Source: a candidate division KSB1 bacterium
GTDB taxonomy: Bacteria > Zhuqueibacterota > Zhuqueibacteria > JANLFK01 > Oleimicrobiaceae
Direction of reading: 5' to 3'
Assembly: GCA_034506335.1 (NCBI GenBank)
Contig: JAPDPR010000002.1
Span: 1-64,000, forward strand
DNA: 64,000 nucleotides
Part shown: positions 60,954-64,000 of the stretch, piece after piece
How positions within the stretch are numbered: the first letter of the stretch is position 1
Layout: the number at the start of each line of letters is the position of its first letter
Position numbers and translations under genes: made by a program
The notes under the pieces: generated by a model
Databases searched by the model: none
Seen by the model: only the letters and a program-made list of their open reading frames with translations
What the model was told of the DNA's origin: nothing

Positions 60954-63900
60954 ATGCGCTGGTGCTGCCGTCACATTGCATTTACGTTCCTGCTCGCCGC
61001 GGCGTGGGCCCTTTACGCCGAAACGCTCACGACTACGGGGGCACTGCTCCCTCACCAGGTGACTACCCATCTGGCAGATGACCTTCAACCGGCGCTCTCT
61101 CCGGACGGCAAGTGGATTGCCTTCACCTCGCGCCGCAGCGGCAACCAGGACATCTGGGTGCGACCAGTGCACGGGGGCAGGGCATACCGAATCACCACCC
61201 ATGAGGCCGACGACTACTCCCCAACGTGGAGTCCTAACGGCAATCTTCTGGCCTTCGTGTCGAAGCGCTCCGATGCCGCAGGTGACATATGGCTGGTCAA
61301 GGTGCGCCGCACCAGCCAGGCAGTCCTGCCGAGCGGCGCTCCGGTCAGACTCACCGATTACCTGGGCGAGGACAGCGCGCCGTGTTTTTCCCCCGATGGC
61401 GCAGAGGTGGCTTTTTGTTCGGACCGTAGCGGTAGAAGGGAGATTTGGGTCCTCACCCTGAAGAGTAAAGCGGTGCAGAGAATAACCACCAAGGGCGGTC
61501 TTGAGCCGAGCTGGTCGCCGGACGGCGTGTGGGTGGCATACACCAGTTGGGACACCGCTGCAGTACGAAGCGCTATCGCCCTTACGCCTGCCAACCCGGA
61601 GGCTCACTCCGACCTGCCCCGGGAGGTGCGCATCACGGACGGCAGCACCCTGGACTGCCAGCCCGCCTGGTCACCAACAGGACAGGAGCTAGTCTTCTGC
61701 CGCTTCCCTTACGACACCAACGGTGACGGCCGCATCACCCCTGATGATCACCCCGTGATTGTTCGGGCGCCGGTCAGTCTGCCAACCTCAGCAGGGCAAC
61801 TGCCCTCAGCGCCGGTGGACGTGCAGATGTGGCTGACCAGCGGAGCGCACTTTGACTTTGCGCCCTGCTGGCAGGCAGGTGAGTTGGTGTGTTTCACTTC
61901 CGATCGAGGGGGCAACTTGGACATTTGGGCCATCCCACCGCAAGGGCTCATTCCGAGAATGGCTTCCGCCTCTGAGCAGCTGGACTACGCGCGTCAGCAC
62001 TTTCCCTTGGCCCCTCTGGGGTATGGTGACCCCACCTCCGCATCGCGCGAGGCCATGTACGAGCGCCTGCTGGCGCTGCGCCGGGTGCGGGACTTTTTCC
62101 CTACAGAGCAAAAGTGGGTGGCGCTGGCGCTTGTGGAAATGGCGCGAACTTGTCGGGCTCTTGGCCACCGGGGTTTAGCCGAACGCGCGCTCCAGGAGGT
62201 AGAAAGGGGGCTTTCGCAACAGCGGGACGCCTTTGCTTTAGCTGCTGCCGAGCATGTCGACCTGGCCTTAGCCACCGGGCAAACGGACTCGCTCAGCGCT
62301 GTGAAGAGGCTACAAGAAATTCTGGCTGCTCACCGCGATCTGCCCGGAGTAACCGCGCAGATTGCCTTGCGCTTGGGCGCCTTGCAGCTGGCCACCGGAC
62401 ACCCCCTGGAGGCCCTGAGCACGTATGGCCAACTCCTTGCTAAACAGGGATTGGAGCAGAGGGTAGCAGCCGAGAGTCAGCTGCGCGTGGGTGACTGCCT
62501 TGCGGCTCTGGGCACCCCGGAAGAGGCCGAACGCGCCTACGCCTTGGTGGTAGAGCACTTCCCGAACCAGGAGGAGCACGTGAGGACGGCGATGGGGCGC
62601 CTTTTGGGCGAAGAAGCCCTGGGCGGCGATCCCAATGCCCTTGTGCGCCGCTGTCGGCACGTGGCTGGCACCTACCGCGCGCGCTCCCCGCGGGTGGCAG
62701 CCATGGCCCAGCTCCGTGGTGCAGAAGTGCTGCTCTCAACTGGCCAGTTCGAAGCTGCTCGCATGGAGCTCGAGCCCATAGCCGAGCAGAACCCTGAGGA
62801 ACCGGCGGTGGTGGCCCGCGCCCGCCTTCTTTTGGCCGAGGCCTATCGCAAAGGCGGTGACTGGCGAAAGGCGGTATCCCTGCTCGAACAAACAGAAGCC
62901 GAATTCGACACCTTAGCAAATGGTCGCTGGGCCGCCATGGCTCGTCGCGAGCGCTTCCGGGCCCTTGTCCAATCCGCAGACCAGCTCTTCCAGGCGGGGT
63001 ATTTCCCTCTGGCGGCGGCGCGCTACCGCCAAGCCCTCGCCCTGGAACCGGCAGACATCGCGGCCCATCGTGGCTACATCCAGGCCCAGTACTACGCGCG
63101 CGCCATCCACCAGACCACGCGCGAGTATGAGGCCATGGTGGCGCACAGGCCCGATGACCCCGTGCGCCTCTATGCCCTGGGCCTCTGCCTCTCCTTCAAG
63201 GCCACCGAAGAGGCGGAACTGCAAGGAAGACCCGGCAGGATCGACCCGGCTCTCCTTGCACGCTCCAACACCATCCTGGACAAGGCGTTGGAACGCGACT
63301 ACCGAATGGTCTACGCCTATCTGACCAAGAGCTATAACTATGAGATGCTGGAGACTTATGACCGCATCCAGCGCAGCCGACCGCAGAGCATCCCCCGTCG
63401 GCTATTGGAGGCCGTGACTGCACCTATCCTTTCGGTGCTGCGGACGATCACCATGGCGGGCGAGCAAGGCCCTGTGCGCAACTACGAACGGGCCATTGAT
63501 GCGCTCGCTGTCGCCCTCAGCCTCAATGATGAGACGCAGGACCCAAAACTGGAGGCACGTCTGTGCCGCAACCTCGCCAACAACTACTACCACCTGGCCG
63601 AGTTCGGCTTTCAGAAGGCGTACGAATACTACCATCTGGCTTTGCGTTACGATTCCACCTTCGCGAGCCGGCGCGACGAAGCTGTGATCATGGAGCGCAT
63701 GGGCCACTGCGCACTAGTGGTGGAGGACTTTGACCGAGGCCCGAGCTATCTCCAGCGCGCCATTGCCCTGTACCGCGACTTGGGCAAGGACGACATGGTC
63801 ATCCTCAACATCAAGAGGCTCGCCGTCCTGTATCAACTGGCTGAGGACTATTTGTCGGCAGCCGAGTACTTTGAGCAGGCGCTGACCATGGAAATGCAGC

Positions 63901-64000
63901 AGAGGAACCTGGAGGAGGTACAGCGTCTCCATCGCAACCTTGCCTACAACTACTGGTTGCTGGGCGAGCCTGCCGATGCATTGGCGCACGCGACGCGCGC
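60954..64000 (+). CDS. Exported WD40-like beta-propeller (TolB-type) and TPR protein, 3' end beyond window
   Basis: The frame from ATG 60954 is open to the window edge (at least 1015 residues). A signal peptide (RHIAFTFLLAAAWALYAE) is followed by TolB-type propeller blades: PALSPDGKWIAFTSRRSGNQ, PTWSPNGNLLAFVSKRSD, PCFSPDGAEVAFCSDRSG, PSWSPDGVWVAYTSWDT and PAWSPTGQELVFCRF. From about residue 365 it turns into TPR-like helix pairs (AARYRQALALEPADIAAHRG, AAEYFEQALTMEMQQRN). Both parts bind proteins. It starts nine bases after the DUF1318 gene and likely belongs to the same envelope unit. No catalytic motif is seen. Confidence 0.85.
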   Translation, partial: MRWCCRHIAFTFLLAAAWALYAETLTTTGALLPHQVTTHLADDLQPALSPDGKWIAFTSRRSGNQDIWVRPVHGGRAYRITTHEADDYSPTWSPNGNLLAFVSKRSDAAGDIWLVKVRRTSQAVLPSGAPVRLTDYLGEDSAPCFSPDGAEVAFCSDRSGRREIWVLTLKSKAVQRITTKGGLEPSWSPDGVWVAYTSWDTAAVRSAIALTPANPEAHSDLPREVRITDGSTLDCQPAWSPTGQELVFCRFPYDTNGDGRITPDDHPVIVRAPVSLPTSAGQLPSAPVDVQMWLTSGAHFDFAPCWQAGELVCFTSDRGGNLDIWAIPPQGLIPRMASASEQLDYARQHFPLAPLGYGDPTSASREAMYERLLALRRVRDFFPTEQKWVALALVEMARTCRALGHRGLAERALQEVERGLSQQRDAFALAAAEHVDLALATGQTDSLSAVKRLQEILAAHRDLPGVTAQIALRLGALQLATGHPLEALSTYGQLLAKQGLEQRVAAESQLRVGDCLAALGTPEEAERAYALVVEHFPNQEEHVRTAMGRLLGEEALGGDPNALVRRCRHVAGTYRARSPRVAAMAQLRGAEVLLSTGQFEAARMELEPIAEQNPEEPAVVARARLLLAEAYRKGGDWRKAVSLLEQTEAEFDTLANGRWAAMARRERFRALVQSADQLFQAGYFPLAAARYRQALALEPADIAAHRGYIQAQYYARAIHQTTREYEAMVAHRPDDPVRLYALGLCLSFKATEEAELQGRPGRIDPALLARSNTILDKALERDYRMVYAYLTKSYNYEMLETYDRIQRSRPQSIPRRLLEAVTAPILSVLRTITMAGEQGPVRNYERAIDALAVALSLNDETQDPKLEARLCRNLANNYYHLAEFGFQKAYEYYHLALRYDSTFASRRDEAVIMERMGHCALVVEDFDRGPSYLQRAIALYRDLGKDDMVILNIKRLAVLYQLAEDYLSAAEYFEQALTMEMQQRNLEEVQRLHRNLAYNYWLLGEPADALAHATR

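Noticed and set aside
60387-61607. 406-residue minus-strand frame opposite the DUF1318 and propeller genes
   Set aside because: The plus-strand reading has signal peptides, a lipobox and propeller repeats; the opposite frame has none.
1-64000. Search for mobile elements, CRISPR arrays and prophage
   Set aside because: No transposase, integrase, phage structural gene or regular repeat-spacer pattern was seen anywhere in the window.

Overview
The window is a GC-rich bacterial chromosome segment, almost completely coding. About the first 52.4 kb is read from the minus strand and the last 11.4 kb from the plus strand, with the switch at a divergent promoter region near 52.4-52.6 kb. The organism looks Gram-negative: SecDF, an ExbB/ExbD/AgmX-type motor, outer-membrane beta-barrels, an AsmA-like protein and lipoproteins. 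Two large secreted proteins end in FlgD-like/secretion-sorting-type domains, and several promoters combine a sigma70-like -35/-10 with a TATATTTG-type -10. This fits an uncultured lineage of the Fibrobacteres-Chlorobi-Bacteroidetes (FCB) group or a neighbouring candidate phylum; I cannot name the lineage from sequence alone.

Layout. 0-8.4 kb: a cut formylglycine-generating-enzyme-type protein, a D-amino-acid aminotransferase, a giant lamin-tail/CARDB repeat protein and purA. 8.4-12.0 kb: a secD-secF-STAS unit with a strong promoter, a perfect 16-bp palindrome just after it, and a terminator. 12.0-19.9 kb: one co-directional, tightly packed unit that reads barrel protein, rhomboid protease, cell-wall amidase, PduS-like Fe-S flavoprotein, PduT-like shell protein, a fused citrate lyase CitD-CitE and CitF. 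19.9-26.5 kb: plsC-type acyltransferase, queH, amrS-type radical SAM, thiD, and a secreted M6-type protease. 27-36 kb: a trans-envelope module of ExbB, two ExbD, an AgmX/TonB-like protein, a small secreted protein, two TPR proteins and an outer-membrane protein. 36-41.5 kb: a vWA membrane protein, tsaD, a YbbR protein, a zinc-ribbon protein and a DUF3307 membrane protein. 41.5-49.1 kb: translation and housekeeping genes (rplI, rpsR, ssb, rpsF, hppA, pth, rplY, prs, tRNA-Gln, spoVG, ispE). 49.1-50.0 kb: two hexameric microcompartment shell genes with their own promoter and terminator. 50-52.4 kb: a lipoprotein metallopeptidase and mntP. 52.6-64 kb, plus strand: hsp20-lon, a UDP-sugar pyrophosphorylase, an AsmA-like protein, a DUF1318 lipoprotein and a WD40/TPR protein that runs off the end.

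Most interesting point. The genome appears to encode a bacterial microcompartment (BMC) whose only linked enzyme is citrate lyase. The operon carries the two electron-transfer parts of Pdu-type compartments (PduS and the cysteine-bearing trimer PduT) directly before citDE-citF. The hexamer shell genes sit about 33 kb away in a second operon. I know of no described compartment type with citrate lyase as its core enzyme, so this is the best candidate for an undescribed system here. The presence of redox parts beside a non-redox lyase also needs explaining.
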